From positions 124,001-188,000 of the forward strand of contig NZ_JBFQGA010000008.1 in the NCBI RefSeq assembly GCF_040932435.1: a stretch of 64,000 bases of DNA, read 5' to 3'. The notes beneath the pieces are model-generated. The model saw nothing but the letters and a program-made list of their open reading frames with translations. It was not told where the DNA came from and made no database searches. Both the position numbers and the translations under genes were made by a program. Shown here piece by piece: positions 17,231 to 26,461 of this stretch; position 1 is the first letter of the stretch; the number at the start of each line of letters is the position of its first letter. The stretch comes from Kluyvera sp040932435 (GTDB taxonomy: Bacteria; Pseudomonadota; Gammaproteobacteria; Enterobacterales; Enterobacteriaceae).

Positions 17231-18218
17231 TCTTTCCGGAATCGACAAAAGCGTCATTTTGCTGATGACGATTGGCGAAGATCGTGCGGCTGAGGTGTTT
17301 AAGCACCTCAGCACTCGCGAAGTTCAGCAGCTCAGCACCGCGATGGCGGGCGTGAAGCAGATCTCCAACAAACAGCTGACCGATGTGTTGGCCGAGTTTG
17401 AGCAGGAAGCCGAGCAGTTCGCCGCCCTTAGCGTCAACGCCAATGAATACCTGCGTTCGGTGCTGGTCAAAGCGCTGGGTGAAGAGCGCGCCTCCAGTCT
17501 GCTGGAGGATATTCTCGAAACCCGCGAAACCACCAGCGGTATCGAGACGCTCAACTTTATGGAGCCGCAGAGCGCCGCCGATATTATCCGCGACGAACAT
17601 CCGCAGATTATCGCCACCATTCTTGTGCACCTTAAACGCGGTCAGGCCGCTGATATCCTGGCACTGTTCGACGAGCGTCTGCGTCACGACGTGATGCTGC
17701 GTATCGCGACCTTCGGCGGCGTGCAGCCTGCCGCACTGGCAGAGTTGACCGAAGTGTTGAACAACCTGCTCGACGGCCAAAATCTCAAGCGCAGCAAAAT
17801 GGGCGGCGTGAGAACGGCGGCAGAAATTATCAACCTGATGAAAACGCAGCAGGAAGAAGCGGTTATCTCCGCCGTACGCGAATTCGACGGCGATTTGGCG
17901 CAAAAAATTATCGACGAGATGTTCTTGTTCGAAAACCTGGTCGAAGTGGACGATCGCAGCATCCAACGCCTGCTGCAGGAAGTGGACTCCGAATCGCTGC
18001 TCATCGCCCTCAAAGGCTCCGAGCCGCCGTTGCGCGAGAAATTCCTGCGCAATATGTCCCAGCGTGCAGCCGATATTCTGCGCGACGATCTGGCCAACCG
18101 TGGCCCGGTTCGTCTGTCTCAGGTGGAAAACGAACAGAAAGCGATTCTGCTTATCGTACGTCGACTTGCCGAAACCGGCGAGATGGTGATTGGCAGCGGA
18201 GACGATACCTATGTCTGA
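17223..18218 (+). CDS. fliG: Flagellar motor switch protein FliG
   Basis: FliG is the rotor protein that meets the stator. The 331 residues span the N, middle (EHPQIIATILVHLKRGQAADIL, an EHPQ motif) and C-terminal charged torque domains (VDDRSIQRLLQEVDSESLLIALKGSEPPLREKFLRNMSQRAADILRDDL over about residues 240-290). It overlaps fliF and fliH by 8 bases each. A 364-codon open frame on the opposite strand is a shadow of this gene. Confidence 0.97.
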   Translation: MSNLSGIDKSVILLMTIGEDRAAEVFKHLSTREVQQLSTAMAGVKQISNKQLTDVLAEFEQEAEQFAALSVNANEYLRSVLVKALGEERASSLLEDILETRETTSGIETLNFMEPQSAADIIRDEHPQIIATILVHLKRGQAADILALFDERLRHDVMLRIATFGGVQPAALAELTEVLNNLLDGQNLKRSKMGGVRTAAEIINLMKTQQEEAVISAVREFDGDLAQKIIDEMFLFENLVEVDDRSIQRLLQEVDSESLLIALKGSEPPLREKFLRNMSQRAADILRDDLANRGPVRLSQVENEQKAILLIVRRLAETGEMVIGSGDDTYV

Positions 18219-18909
18219 TACCACGCCGTGGAAAGTCTGGCAGCCTGACGATCTCGCCCCACCGACGGTGTCCGAGTTTACGCCGCTCACCGTCGATGAA
18301 CCGGACGAGATGCAAGCAGAGATCTCCGCCGAACAGCTACAGCAACAACAGCTGGCGCAGCTGCAAATTCAGGCCCATGAGCAGGGTTACCAGGCCGGGC
18401 TGCGTGAAGGCCATGCCGCGGGCCAACAACAGGGCTATCAAGAAGGGTTGGCGCAGGGCCTTGAACAAGGTCTGGCGCAGGCAAAGCAAGAACAGGCACC
18501 CATTCATGCGCGTATGCAGCAGTTGGCCAGCGAGTTTCAGCACACGCTGGACACGCTCGACAGCGTTATCGCTTCACGTTTAGTACAAATGGCGCTGGAA
18601 GCGGCGCGGCAAATCGTCGGCCATGTGCCGGTGACGGACAACAGCGCGCTGATTAAACAGATCCAGTCACTGCTGCAACAAGAACCGCTGTTCACCGGCA
18701 AACCGCAGCTCCGCGTCAGCCCGGAAGATCTGCCGCGCGTTGAGGAAATGCTCGGTGCAACGCTGGATCTGCACGGCTGGCGGCTTCGCGGCGACCCTAC
18801 CCTGCATCCAGGTGGCTGCAAAGTTTCCGCCGACGAAGGCGATCTCGACGCCAGCGTAGCGACCCGCTGGCAGGAACTGTGCCGCCTGGCGGCTCCGGGA
18901 GCCTGCTGA
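18211..18909 (+). CDS. fliH: Flagellar export ATPase regulator FliH
   Basis: FliH dimers bind FliI and dock it to the C ring. The 232 residues begin MSDTTPWKVWQPDDLAPP; the Trp7 and Trp10 pattern docks to FlhA/FliN in the family. A Gln/Ala/Gly-rich GxxxG-type coiled coil follows (HEQGYQAGLREGHAAGQQQG region). The C-terminal FliI-binding domain includes LHPGGCKVSADEGDLDASV. The frame extends back to 18190, but the ATG at 18211 gives the E. coli N-terminus and an 8-base overlap with fliG. Confidence 0.95.
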   Translation: MSDTTPWKVWQPDDLAPPTVSEFTPLTVDEPDEMQAEISAEQLQQQQLAQLQIQAHEQGYQAGLREGHAAGQQQGYQEGLAQGLEQGLAQAKQEQAPIHARMQQLASEFQHTLDTLDSVIASRLVQMALEAARQIVGHVPVTDNSALIKQIQSLLQQEPLFTGKPQLRVSPEDLPRVEEMLGATLDLHGWRLRGDPTLHPGGCKVSADEGDLDASVATRWQELCRLAAPGAC

Positions 18910-20279
18910 TGACCGTTCGCCTGACCCGCTGGTTGAACACGCTCGATAACTTTGAAGCGCGCATCGCGCAGCTTCCGACGGTCCGTCGTTACGGGCGTCT
19001 GGTCCGCGCTACCGGCTTGGTTCTGGAGGCCACTGGTCTGCAGCTGCCGCTGGGGGCAACCTGCATCATCGAACGCCAGCAAGGCGCGGAAATGCAGGAA
19101 GTGGAAAGCGAAGTGGTCGGCTTCAATGGTCAGCGTCTGTTTTTGATGCCGCTGGAAGAAGTGGAAGGCATTTTGCCCGGCGCGCGCGTGTACGCCCGCA
19201 ACATCGCCGGGGAAGGTCTACAAAGCGGTAAACAGCTGCCGCTTGGCCCAGCGCTATTAGGTCGCGTGTTGGACGGCAGCGGTAAACCCCTTGATGGCTT
19301 ACCTGCACCGGATACTACCGAAACCGGCGCGCTGATAACCCAGCCGTTTAACCCACTGCAGCGAACCGCTATCGAACATGTCCTAGATACCGGCGTGCGC
19401 CCAATCAACGCCCTGCTCACCGTTGGACGCGGTCAGCGTATGGGCCTGTTTGCCGGTTCCGGCGTGGGTAAAAGCGTGCTGCTGGGCATGATGGCACGTT
19501 ACACCCGTGCCGATGTCATCGTCGTCGGGCTTATCGGCGAACGTGGTCGTGAAGTCAAAGATTTTATCGAGAACATTCTTGGCGTCGAAGGCCGCGCGCG
19601 GTCGGTTGTTATCGCCGCGCCCGCCGATGTTTCTCCGCTGCTGCGTATGCAAGGTGCCGCTTATGCCACCCGCGTGGCGGAAGATTTTCGTGACCGGGGT
19701 CAGCATGTGCTGCTGATTATGGACTCCCTGACGCGTTACGCGATGGCGCAACGTGAGATTGCGCTGGCCATCGGCGAGCCACCGGCCACCAAAGGCTATC
19801 CGCCGTCGGTGTTCGCCAAACTTCCGGCGCTGGTGGAACGCGCGGGTAATGGTATCAGCGGCGGTGGCTCTATCACCGCGTTCTATACGGTGCTGACCGA
19901 AGGCGATGACCAGCAAGACCCGATTGCCGACTCCGCTCGCGCCATTCTAGATGGTCATATCGTACTCTCGCGGCGGCTGGCTGAAGCCGGCCACTATCCG
20001 GCAATTGATATCGAGGCCTCAATAAGTCGTGCGATGACCGCGCTCATCAGCGAAGAGCACTACGCACGGGTTCGACAATTTAAACAGCTGCTCTCCAGTT
20101 TCCAGCGTAACCGTGACCTGATAAGCGTCGGCGCCTATGCCAAAGGCAGCGATCCGATGCTGGATAGGGCCATTACGCTCTGGCCGCAGCTAGAAGCGTT
20201 TTTACAGCAAGGCATTCTTGAAAAAGCAGACTGGGAATCGTCAATCCTTAATCTGGAATTGATCTTCCCCACGTCATAG
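18909..20279 (+). CDS. fliI: Flagellum-specific ATP synthase FliI
   Basis: FliI is the F1-beta-like ATPase of the flagellar type III export system. The 456 residues contain Walker A (GSGVGKS, near 165), the GLIGERGREVKDFIE motif, Walker B (HVLLIMDSLTRYA) and GEPPATKGYPPSVF. The frame opens at 18879, but ATG at 18909 overlaps the fliH stop (TGATG), begins TVRLTRWLNTLDN and gives the E. coli length. Confidence 0.97.
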   Translation: MTVRLTRWLNTLDNFEARIAQLPTVRRYGRLVRATGLVLEATGLQLPLGATCIIERQQGAEMQEVESEVVGFNGQRLFLMPLEEVEGILPGARVYARNIAGEGLQSGKQLPLGPALLGRVLDGSGKPLDGLPAPDTTETGALITQPFNPLQRTAIEHVLDTGVRPINALLTVGRGQRMGLFAGSGVGKSVLLGMMARYTRADVIVVGLIGERGREVKDFIENILGVEGRARSVVIAAPADVSPLLRMQGAAYATRVAEDFRDRGQHVLLIMDSLTRYAMAQREIALAIGEPPATKGYPPSVFAKLPALVERAGNGISGGGSITAFYTVLTEGDDQQDPIADSARAILDGHIVLSRRLAEAGHYPAIDIEASISRAMTALISEEHYARVRQFKQLLSSFQRNRDLISVGAYAKGSDPMLDRAITLWPQLEAFLQQGILEKADWESSILNLELIFPTS

Positions 20280-20300
20280 TGAAGCAAGAGGATCACAAAT

Positions 20301-20744
20301 ATGGCGCAGCATGGTGCATTAGCAACGCTTAAAGAACTGGCAGAAACCGATGTCGATAACGCCGCCCTCGTGCTAGGCGAGATGCGACGAGGCTGCCAGC
20401 AGGCGGAAGAACAACTGAAAATGTTGATGGATTATCAGCTTGAATACCAAAACAACCTGAACAACGACATGAGTCAGGGGATAGCCAGTCTACGCTGGCA
20501 AAACTATCAGCAGTTTATCCAAACGCTTGAGAAGGCCATTGACCAACACCGCCAGCAGTTAATCCAGTGGAATAACAAGGTGGAACAGGCGCTGAACTTC
20601 TGGCGAGAGAAAAAACAGCGATTGCAGGCATGGCAAACGCTGCAAGACCGGCAGGCCTCCGCACAGTTGTTGGCGGATAACCGCTTGGACCAGAAGAAGA
20701 TGGATGAGTTTGCCCAACGCGCTACCTTGAGGAAACCTGAATGA
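20301..20744 (+). CDS. fliJ: Flagellar export chaperone FliJ
   Basis: FliJ is the coiled-coil central stalk of the export ATPase. The 147 residues are almost wholly helical and rich in Gln/Glu/Lys, with the family start (ALATLKELAETDVDNAALVLG) and end (MDEFAQRATLRKPE). AAGAGGATCACAAAT precedes the start. It overlaps fliK by 4 bases (ATGA). Confidence 0.95.
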   Translation: MAQHGALATLKELAETDVDNAALVLGEMRRGCQQAEEQLKMLMDYQLEYQNNLNNDMSQGIASLRWQNYQQFIQTLEKAIDQHRQQLIQWNNKVEQALNFWREKKQRLQAWQTLQDRQASAQLLADNRLDQKKMDEFAQRATLRKPE

Positions 20745-21928
20745 TCGCTCTGCCTAACCTCGCCGTCAGTGATGTAAACCTAACCGGCACTGACGCTGCT
20801 GCAAAAACCGTGGGTAGCCCTGAGGATTTTCTGGCGCTGCTGGCGGGTGCTTTAACTCAACTTCCTGGCACCAGCGCGGAGAAGTCGACATTACTGGCAA
20901 ACGGTGATGCCGACACGCCGAAATCGCTGAAAACCCAAGGGCAATCTCTTACCCAATGGCTAATGCAACAAGACGCTGCCAGCACCGAAGCCGACCTGAC
21001 AACCTCAAGCGATGCCCAAACGTTGCTGAGTTCATTAGCCGCCCACCTGCAGGGCGAGCTGAAAGCGGGCAAAACCGGCACGCAAACGGCTGACGGCGAT
21101 GATAAAACGGTGAAGGATAAGCTCAGTGATGATGAACTGAAAAGCCTCAGCGCGCTCATGGCGATGCTGCCGACGACACCGCAAGTTCAGCCGGTTGCCA
21201 GCACGTCCGTTGCCACGCAAGCGCCCGATACCCTCAGCACATTGAGCACTTCGCAAAACCGCAGTGGCGCATCGATGCAAGCTTTTGTCGATGTAAAAGA
21301 TGCGCCAGCATCGCAGCCGCAGACCGACGCCCGCGCCCTCTCCGCGGATTCGGCTTTTGTGATCCCTGCACAAAAAGCCGAAGCGGAAAGTGCGCCAAGC
21401 CCAGCCGCACCAACCTCTGCGATTGCTCCGGCTACCGCCCAAATCGTGACGCCAGCGGCCACTTCTGCCGCTGCCGCCACGGCAAACATCCACGGTCAAC
21501 TCGGCACCCCGGACTGGCAGCAAAATGTCAGCCAGCACGTCACGCTGTTTACCCGCCAGGGTCAGCAAACCGCCGAGCTGCGTCTGCATCCGGAATCACT
21601 CGGCCAGGTACACATCACGCTCAAGGTGGAAGACAACCTCGCGCAAATCCAGATGGCCTCGCCGCACAGCCACGTACGAGCCGCACTGGAAGCCGCCTTA
21701 CCCATGCTGCGCAGCCAGCTTGAGGACAACGGCATTCAACTGGGGCAAAGCAGTATTAGCAGCGATGGTTTTGCCGGGCAGCAACAGCAGGCATCCTCCC
21801 AACAATCTTTCGCCTCACGAGCGGACGGCAATGGGGCTGATGGCCAAGACGATGGCGATGTGCTAAGCGTCCCTGCCGCCCTGCAATCATCGGCCCGCGG
21901 CGACAACGCAGTAGACATCTTTGCTTAA
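20741..21928 (+). CDS. fliK: Flagellar hook-length control protein FliK
   Basis: FliK is the secreted molecular ruler that switches export specificity from hook to filament. The 395 residues have an Ala/Thr/Ser/Pro-rich low-complexity N-terminal ruler, and a conserved C-terminal domain near residues 265-350 (ELRLHPESLGQVHITLKVEDN; HVRAALEAALPMLRSQLEDNGIQLG). A Gln/Ser-rich tail follows. Length is close to E. coli FliK. It is translationally coupled to fliJ. Confidence 0.96.
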   Translation: MIALPNLAVSDVNLTGTDAAAKTVGSPEDFLALLAGALTQLPGTSAEKSTLLANGDADTPKSLKTQGQSLTQWLMQQDAASTEADLTTSSDAQTLLSSLAAHLQGELKAGKTGTQTADGDDKTVKDKLSDDELKSLSALMAMLPTTPQVQPVASTSVATQAPDTLSTLSTSQNRSGASMQAFVDVKDAPASQPQTDARALSADSAFVIPAQKAEAESAPSPAAPTSAIAPATAQIVTPAATSAAAATANIHGQLGTPDWQQNVSQHVTLFTRQGQQTAELRLHPESLGQVHITLKVEDNLAQIQMASPHSHVRAALEAALPMLRSQLEDNGIQLGQSSISSDGFAGQQQQASSQQSFASRADGNGADGQDDGDVLSVPAALQSSARGDNAVDIFA

Positions 21929-21942
21929 ACGCCCGAGGTAAC

Positions 21943-21997
21943 ATGATTATTCCCGTCTTTTCCACGCTTTGACCAGGGCGGGAGGCGGGATAATCAT
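21943..21997. repeat. Inverted repeat between fliK and fliL
   Basis: Left arm ATGATTATTCCCGTC (21943-21957) and right arm GGCGGGATAATCAT (21984-21997) pair over 14 positions with one bulged T and one wobble, enclosing a 26-base loop. No T-run follows, so it is not an obvious terminator. It could be an mRNA stability or processing element splitting fliF-K from fliL-R. Confidence 0.6.
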
Positions 21998-22053
21998 TTG
22001 ATAGAAGTACTAAGAGCCTGAAGGGATAGGCGCTAAAAGGAAGACCGTTTCAG

Positions 22054-22521
22054 ATGACTGACACCGCAATCACTAAAAAAAGTAAACGCTCAATATGGAT
22101 CCCGCTACTGGTGCTGGTAACGCTTGCCGCCTGTGCAACAGCGGGCTACAGCTACTGGCGTTTTGAAAACAAGACCGCCGCCGCTGCGCCTAAAGAAGCG
22201 CCGCCACCGGCCGCACCGGTCTTTTTCCCGTTGGATACCTTTACGGTTAACCTCGGTGATGCCGATCGCGTGCTGTATGTGGGCGTCACGCTGCGTATGA
22301 AAGGTGAAGCCGATCGGTCGCGTTTAAATGATTATCTGCCAGAAGTGCGCAGCCGGATGCTGCTGCTGCTGTCACGTCAAGATGCCACCAAGCTTGCGAC
22401 TGACGATGGCAAAAAACAGCTTGCCGCCGATATCAAAGCGACACTCAGCGCTCCGCTGATTGCCGGTCAGCCTAAGCAGGACATCACCGATGTTCTGTAC
22501 ACCGCCTTTATCCTGCGATAG
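22054..22521 (+). CDS. fliL: Flagellar basal-body-associated protein FliL
   Basis: FliL is a single-pass inner-membrane protein that rings the stator and supports torque at high load. The 155 residues have a basic N-terminus (KKSKRSIW), one membrane helix (IPLLVLVTLAACATAGYSYW, about 13-32) and the periplasmic FliL domain (FFPLDTFTVNLGDADRVLYVGVTL). AAAAGGAAG precedes the start. It begins the second half of the operon after a 125-base gap. Confidence 0.95.
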   Translation: MTDTAITKKSKRSIWIPLLVLVTLAACATAGYSYWRFENKTAAAAPKEAPPPAAPVFFPLDTFTVNLGDADRVLYVGVTLRMKGEADRSRLNDYLPEVRSRMLLLLSRQDATKLATDDGKKQLAADIKATLSAPLIAGQPKQDITDVLYTAFILR

Positions 22522-22525
22522 CGCT

Positions 22526-23530
22526 ATGGGCGACAGTATTCTTTCTCAGGCCGAAATTGATGCGCTGCTCAACGGCGACAGCGAAAACGCCAGCGAGCCG
22601 CTGGCACGTGCAGCGGGCGAAGATGATATTCGCCCCTACGATCCCAATACCCAGCGCCGCGTGGTTCGCGAACGTCTGCAGGCGCTGGAGATCATTAATG
22701 AGCGTTTTGCTCGCCATTTCCGTATGGGGTTGTTCAACCTGCTGCGCCGTAGTCCGGACATTACCGTGGGGGCGATTCGTATTCAGCCCTACCATGAGTT
22801 TGCCCGTAACCTGCCGGTGCCAACCAACCTCAACCTGATCCATCTGAAGCCACTGCGCGGCACGGGCCTGGTGGTGTTTTCACCGAGCCTTGTGTTTATC
22901 GCGGTCGATAACTTGTTCGGTGGCGATGGCCGCTTCCCAACCAAGGTTGAGGGGCGCGAGTTTACCCATACCGAGCAGCGCGTCATCAACCGCATGCTGA
23001 AGTTGGCTCTTGAGGGCTATAGCGATGCATGGAAAGCGATTAACCCACTAGAGGTGGAGTACGTGCGTTCCGAGATGCAGGTGAAATTTACCAATATCAC
23101 CACCTCGCCGAACGACATCGTGGTCAATACGCCGTTCCACGTGGAAATCGGCAACTTGACCGGCGAGTTCAATATCTGCCTGCCGTTCAGCATGATTGAA
23201 CCGCTGCGTGAGCTGTTGGTGAATCCACCGCTGGAAAACTCTCGCAATGAGGATCAGAACTGGCGGGAAAACCTGGTGCGCCAGGTGCAGCACTCAGAAC
23301 TGGAACTGGTAGCCAACTTCGCCGATATCTCGCTGAGACTGTCACAAATTCTCAAACTTAAGCCCGGTGACGTTCTGCCGATTGACAAGCCAGACCGCAT
23401 TATTGCCCACGTCGATGGCGTCCCGGTTCTGACGAGTCAGTACGGTACCGTCAACGGTCAGTATGCCCTGCGCGTAGAACATTTGATCAACCCGATTTTG
23501 AATTCGCTGAACGAGGAACAGCCCAAATGA
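22526..23530 (+). CDS. fliM: Flagellar motor switch protein FliM
   Basis: FliM is the C-ring protein that binds CheY-P. The 334 residues begin with the CheY-binding peptide (MGDSILSQAEIDALLNG), followed by the middle domain (GTGLVVFSPSLVFIAVDNLFGG) and the FliN-like C-terminus (LKPGDVLPIDKPDRIIAHVDGVPVL, about 270-295). The frame opens at 22460 inside fliL, but ATG at 22526 gives the canonical N-terminus four bases after the fliL stop. It overlaps fliN by 4 bases. Confidence 0.96.
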   Translation: MGDSILSQAEIDALLNGDSENASEPLARAAGEDDIRPYDPNTQRRVVRERLQALEIINERFARHFRMGLFNLLRRSPDITVGAIRIQPYHEFARNLPVPTNLNLIHLKPLRGTGLVVFSPSLVFIAVDNLFGGDGRFPTKVEGREFTHTEQRVINRMLKLALEGYSDAWKAINPLEVEYVRSEMQVKFTNITTSPNDIVVNTPFHVEIGNLTGEFNICLPFSMIEPLRELLVNPPLENSRNEDQNWRENLVRQVQHSELELVANFADISLRLSQILKLKPGDVLPIDKPDRIIAHVDGVPVLTSQYGTVNGQYALRVEHLINPILNSLNEEQPK

Positions 23531-23940
23531 GTGATATGAATACTCCACCCGATGACAACAGCGGATCCGTGGACGACCTGTGGGCTGAAGCGCTAAACGA
23601 GCAACAATCCATCCCCGGTAAAAGCGCCGCCGACGCGGTGTTCCAGCAGCTTGGGGGCGGCGATGTTAGCGGCACATTGCAGGATATCGACCTGATCATG
23701 GATATCCCGGTCAAACTGACCGTGGAACTGGGCCGCACCCGGATGACCATCAAAGAACTGCTGCGTCTCACTCAGGGTTCTGTCGTGGCGCTGGACGGTC
23801 TGGCGGGCGAACCGCTGGATATTCTGATCAACGGTTATCTGATTGCCCAAGGTGAAGTCGTGGTGGTGGCCGATAAATACGGCGTACGCATTACCGATAT
23901 CATTACGCCATCAGAACGCATGCGTCGCCTGAGCCGTTGA
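23527..23940 (+). CDS. fliN: Flagellar motor switch protein FliN
   Basis: FliN forms the base of the C ring and helps localise the FliH-FliI export complex. The 137 residues have a variable acidic N-terminus and the SpoA/CheC-like domain (IDLIMDIPVKLTVELGRTRM; QGSVVALDGLAGEPLDILING). Its ATG overlaps the fliM stop as ATGA. Confidence 0.96.
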   Translation: MSDMNTPPDDNSGSVDDLWAEALNEQQSIPGKSAADAVFQQLGGGDVSGTLQDIDLIMDIPVKLTVELGRTRMTIKELLRLTQGSVVALDGLAGEPLDILINGYLIAQGEVVVVADKYGVRITDIITPSERMRRLSR

Positions 23941-23941
23941 T

Positions 23942-24370
23942 ATGAAAGCCCAGCCCAGCACCGTACACCCGGCAGCCAGCGCCTCGACGGCTCACACCAG
24001 TGAGTCGGTCACCGTGGCACATGCCAATGAACCTATGACTTCGCCTCTTATTCAGGTTAGCGGCGCACTGCTGGGCATTATTGTACTGATCCTCGCCGCC
24101 GCGTGGGTCGTCAAACGCGTAATGCCCGGCGCCATCAAAGGGCGCACCGTCAACGGTCTGTCGGTAAGCGCGAGCGCTTCACTGGGCAATCGGGAACGGG
24201 TGGTCATTGTTAATGTGGAAGATGCGCGGCTGGTGCTTGGCGTAACGGCCCAACAGGTCACCTTACTGCACACCTTGCCCCCGGCTCCGGTCAACGATCA
24301 GCCACCGGCGGCAGTGCCAGAATTTGCTTCACTGATGAAAACTATGCTTAAGCGCCCTGGGAGATCCTGA
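23942..24370 (+). CDS. fliO: Flagellar protein FliO
   Basis: FliO helps assemble the FliP ring of the export gate. The 142 residues have one membrane helix (LIQVSGALLGIIVLILAAAWVV, about 36-57) and a conserved cytoplasmic domain (LSVSASASLGNRERVVIVNVEDARLVLGVT). The extracytoplasmic N-terminal tail is longer than in the 121-residue E. coli protein; an in-frame ATG at residue 32 is a possible alternative start. The ATG is one base after the fliN stop, and fliO overlaps fliP by one base. Confidence 0.92.
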   Translation: MKAQPSTVHPAASASTAHTSESVTVAHANEPMTSPLIQVSGALLGIIVLILAAAWVVKRVMPGAIKGRTVNGLSVSASASLGNRERVVIVNVEDARLVLGVTAQQVTLLHTLPPAPVNDQPPAAVPEFASLMKTMLKRPGRS

Positions 24371-25107
24371 TGCGTCGTTTATGTTCCCTTGCGCTGGGTG
24401 GACTGTTATTGCTCTCCCCTTCCGCCTTTGCCGAGCTACCCGGCTTAATCAGCCAACCGCTGGCGGGCGGCGGCCAAAGCTGGTCGTTACCTGTCCAGAC
24501 GCTGGTGTTTATCACCTCGCTGACGTTTATTCCGGCTATTTTGCTGATGATGACCAGCTTTACCCGCATCATCATCGTTTTTGGCCTGTTGCGCAGCGCG
24601 CTGGGCACGCCTTCCGCCCCACCAAACCAGGTTCTGCTTGGCCTGGCGCTGTTTTTGACCTTTTTCATCATGTCGCCGGTTATCGATAAAATTTACACCG
24701 ACGCCTATCAGCCCTTTAGCGAAGACAAAATCTCCATGCAGGAAGCGATGGAAAAAGGTGCCGAGCCGCTGCGCGAATTTATGCTGCGTCAAACGCGTGA
24801 AGCCGACCTCGCGCTGTTCGCCAGACTCGCCAACAGCGCGCCAATCCAGGGACCTGAAGCGGTACCCATGCGCATTCTGCTACCAGCCTATGTGACCAGC
24901 GAGCTGAAAACCGCATTCCAGATAGGTTTTACGATTTTTATCCCATTCCTGATTATCGACCTTGTGATAGCCAGTGTGCTGATGGCGCTCGGGATGATGA
25001 TGGTGCCGCCCGCGACCATCGCGCTACCGTTCAAGTTGATGCTGTTTGTCTTGGTCGATGGTTGGCAGCTGCTGGTTGGGTCGCTGGCGCAAAGTTTTTA
25101 CAGTTAA
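24370..25107 (+). CDS. fliP: Flagellar export gate protein FliP
   Basis: FliP is the main subunit of the flagellar protein export channel. The 245 residues have a cleavable signal peptide (ending near SAFAELPG) and four hydrophobic segments. The family motif FIPAILLMMTSFTRIIIVFGLLRSALGT is near residues 54-81, and ELKTAFQIGFTIFIPFLIIDLVIASVLMALGM is near 178-209. It starts within the fliO stop (TGATG). Confidence 0.96.
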   Translation: MRRLCSLALGGLLLLSPSAFAELPGLISQPLAGGGQSWSLPVQTLVFITSLTFIPAILLMMTSFTRIIIVFGLLRSALGTPSAPPNQVLLGLALFLTFFIMSPVIDKIYTDAYQPFSEDKISMQEAMEKGAEPLREFMLRQTREADLALFARLANSAPIQGPEAVPMRILLPAYVTSELKTAFQIGFTIFIPFLIIDLVIASVLMALGMMMVPPATIALPFKLMLFVLVDGWQLLVGSLAQSFYS

Positions 25108-25116
25108 GGAGTAACC

Positions 25117-25386
25117 ATGACCCCTGAATCCGTCATGATGATGGGCACCGAAGCGATGAAAGTCGCGCTGGCGCTGGCCGCCCCGCTGTTGCTGGTGTCG
25201 CTGGTGACCGGTTTGATCATCAGTATTCTGCAGGCCGCCACGCAGATAAACGAAATGACCCTGTCGTTCATTCCTAAAATTATTGCCGTTTTTATTGCCA
25301 TCATTGTCGCAGGTCCATGGATGCTCAACCTGCTGTTAGACTATGTGCGCACGTTATTCAGTAACCTTCCCTACATCATCGGTTAA
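25117..25386 (+). CDS. fliQ: Flagellar export gate protein FliQ
   Basis: FliQ is a small two-helix subunit of the export gate. The 89 residues contain the pair of membrane hairpins and the conserved ALALAAPLLLVSLVTGLIIS and QEA-equivalent ILQAATQINEMTLSFIPKI patterns. AAGGAGTAACC precedes the start, nine bases after fliP. Confidence 0.96.
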   Translation: MTPESVMMMGTEAMKVALALAAPLLLVSLVTGLIISILQAATQINEMTLSFIPKIIAVFIAIIVAGPWMLNLLLDYVRTLFSNLPYIIG

Positions 25387-25391
25387 GCCCC

Positions 25392-26186
25392 ATGATGCAC
25401 GTGACCAGCGACCAGTGGATCTCCTGGCTCAGCCTCTACTTCTGGCCGCTTTTGCGGGTGCTGGCGCTTATCTCTACCGCGCCCATTCTCAGCGAAAAGT
25501 CGGTACCCAAACGGGTTAAGCTGGGTTTAGGCTTTCTCATCACGATTGTCATTGCGCCCTCGCTGCCGGTGGTTGAAGTGCCGTTATTCTCCGCCGGCGC
25601 ATTGTGGCTCGCGCTGCAGCAAATTCTTATCGGGATTGCACTGGGCTTCACCATGCAGTTTGCTTTTGCGGCGGTAAGGACCAGCGGTGAGATTATCGGC
25701 CTGCAAATGGGCCTGTCATTCGCCACGTTTGTCGATCCGGGCAGCAACCTCAACATGCCGGTGCTGGCGCGTATTATGGATATGCTGGCGCTGCTGCTAT
25801 TTTTGGTTTTTAACGGCCATTTATGGCTGATTTCGCTGCTAGTCGACACTTTTCACACCCTGCCCATCGGCGGCGAGCCGATAAACAGCAATGCATTTTT
25901 AGCGCTCACCCGCGCAGGCGGCATGATTTTCCTCAACGGATTGATGCTTGCGCTGCCGATTATCACCCTGCTGCTTACGGTTAACCTGGCGCTGGGTATG
26001 CTCAACCGTATGACCCCGCAACTGTCGATATTCGTGATCGGCTTTCCCATCACGCTGACCGTCGGCATTTTGCTGATGGCCGCATTAATGCCTTTGATCG
26101 CCCCCTTCTGCGAACACTTATTTAGTGAAATCTTCGATCTATTAGCAGATATTATCAGTGAGTTACCACGCATAAATTCTCCATAA
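25392..26186 (+). CDS. fliR: Flagellar export gate protein FliR
   Basis: FliR completes the FliPQR export channel. The 264 residues hold multiple membrane segments with family motifs PLLRVLALISTAPILSEKSVPKR, QMGLSFATFVDPGSNLNMPVLARIMDML and NGHLWLISLLVDTF. It is the last gene of the operon; 275 bases separate it from rcsA. Confidence 0.96.
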   Translation: MMHVTSDQWISWLSLYFWPLLRVLALISTAPILSEKSVPKRVKLGLGFLITIVIAPSLPVVEVPLFSAGALWLALQQILIGIALGFTMQFAFAAVRTSGEIIGLQMGLSFATFVDPGSNLNMPVLARIMDMLALLLFLVFNGHLWLISLLVDTFHTLPIGGEPINSNAFLALTRAGGMIFLNGLMLALPIITLLLTVNLALGMLNRMTPQLSIFVIGFPITLTVGILLMAALMPLIAPFCEHLFSEIFDLLADIISELPRINSP

Positions 26187-26307
26187 TGCCACCCGAGTTA
26201 TTATGAGGAAATTCCTAAAATAGAAACGATAAAACATCAACCAGCATATCGCTGGCGCGGGTTATTTGTTTTTAGGTTATTCACAGAACATAACATTTAC
26301 TTTACTT

Positions 26308-26321
26308 TGAGAAGATTCCTG
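26308..26321 (+). promoter_or_regulatory. RcsAB box upstream of rcsA
   Basis: TGAGAAGATTCCTG resembles the RcsAB box consensus TAAGAATATTCCTA (11 of 14 positions). It lies about 150 bases before rcsA, the arrangement known from E. coli and Klebsiella, where RcsA-RcsB autoactivates rcsA. Confidence 0.7.
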
Positions 26322-26461
26322 GCAAATTATACGTAACTTTACGGGATAGTTGATGCCGCCTGACAGGCTTCATTTTCTTTTTTATTTTACTAAGTTCGTC
26401 ACGACGATGAAGTTTGAGGGTAATGGGTTAATTATCGTTACGCATTGAGTGAGGGTATGCC

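Noticed and set aside
17196..18290. 364-codon open frame on the minus strand opposite fliG
   Set aside because: It lies wholly across fliG, whose conserved protein explains the codon constraint; the product is His/Gln/Phe-rich, typical of an antisense shadow, with no ribosome site.
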